Shown here piece by piece: positions 6,211 through 6,342 of a stretch of 6,342 nucleotides of DNA. Each line of letters begins with the position of its first letter. The stretch's first letter is position 1. Source of the stretch: Dehalococcoidia bacterium (GTDB taxonomy: Bacteria; Chloroflexota; Dehalococcoidia; GIF9; AB-539-J10); assembly GCA_030612345.1 (NCBI GenBank), contig JAUWOB010000058.1, forward strand, positions 1 through 6,342, in the 5' to 3' direction. The notes beneath the pieces are model-generated. The model saw only the letters and a list, made by a program, of their open reading frames with translations, ran no database searches and was not told the origin of the DNA. Both the position numbers and the translations under genes were made by a program.

Positions 6211-6342
6211 ATGAGGCTAGCTCTTAGTGAAGAACAGGAAATGCTAAGGAAGACGGCGCGCGACTTCCTGGCTGACAAATGTTCGAAGGCGTTTGTTAAG
6301 CAGATGGAAGAGAGCGAGACAGGCCATTCCAGAGAACTCTGG
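6211..6342 (+). CDS. Second acyl-CoA dehydrogenase, N-terminal fragment, cut by window edge
   Basis: Forty-four codons are open to the end of the window without a stop. The translation starts MRLALSEEQEMLRKTARDFL and ends ETGHSRELW. This matches the N-terminal alpha-helical domain of acyl-CoA dehydrogenases: the LSEEQEMLRxxARDFL helix and the (G)xSxELW segment, which in the family runs on into an LAELGWLGL-like stretch. It is especially like the FadE proteins encoded next to a first, divergent dehydrogenase. It lies 97 bp after the previous gene on the same strand and has an AGGAGG 6 nt before the ATG. About 90% of the protein is beyond the edge, so its catalytic residue and FAD-binding motifs cannot be judged. 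The call rests on the N-terminal pattern and context. Confidence 0.8.
   Translation, partial: MRLALSEEQEMLRKTARDFLADKCSKAFVKQMEESETGHSRELW

Overview
The window is a bacterial chromosomal segment with every supported gene on the + strand. It has moderate GC content, frequent AGG/AGA arginine codons and strong AGGAGG-type ribosome binding sites. The style of the encoded proteins, a SucCD pair beside anaerobe/Chloroflexi-like CoA enzymes, recalls Dehalococcoidia or related Chloroflexota. That placement is an impression from protein character only. No rRNA, tRNA, mobile element, CRISPR array or phage gene is visible.

Region 1 (1-2991) is a tightly packed, translationally coupled block. It holds the C-terminal half of an ADP-forming succinyl-CoA synthetase-type beta subunit (sucC, cut by the left edge), the complete alpha subunit (sucD), and a chorismate-utilising enzyme. 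The genes overlap by 4 bp at each junction (ATGA, then GTGA). The third gene would often be labelled trpE, but it carries the PIKGT lysine motif of aminodeoxychorismate synthase component I, so pabB (folate branch) is the better call. No glutamine amidotransferase partner is present in the window.

Region 2 (2992-3362) is a 371-bp non-coding gap. It contains a good sigma70-type promoter (TTGAAA, 17-bp spacer, TATGAT) and a leader of about 160 nt before the next gene. The transcription unit therefore probably restarts here.

Region 3 (3363-6342) is a CoA-ester module. It starts with a biotin-dependent acyl-CoA carboxylase (or decarboxylase) carboxyltransferase subunit whose substrate-pocket motifs mix PCC-like and MCC-like features. 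Next come a complete acyl-CoA dehydrogenase and the first 44 codons of a second acyl-CoA dehydrogenase cut by the right edge. The complete dehydrogenase lacks the MCAD-position catalytic Glu but has a Glu at the isovaleryl/long-chain-type position. With the adjacent second dehydrogenase this suggests a heteromeric FadE-pair enzyme.

Taken together, region 3 looks like catabolism of an unidentified acyl-CoA by dehydrogenation and carboxylation or decarboxylation. The SucCD-type enzyme next door could in principle recover a nucleoside triphosphate from a CoA thioester. The functional link between regions 1 and 3 is inference only. No wholly new system is evident. The most interesting points are the unusual substrate or active-site motifs in SucC, the carboxyltransferase and the acyl-CoA dehydrogenase.
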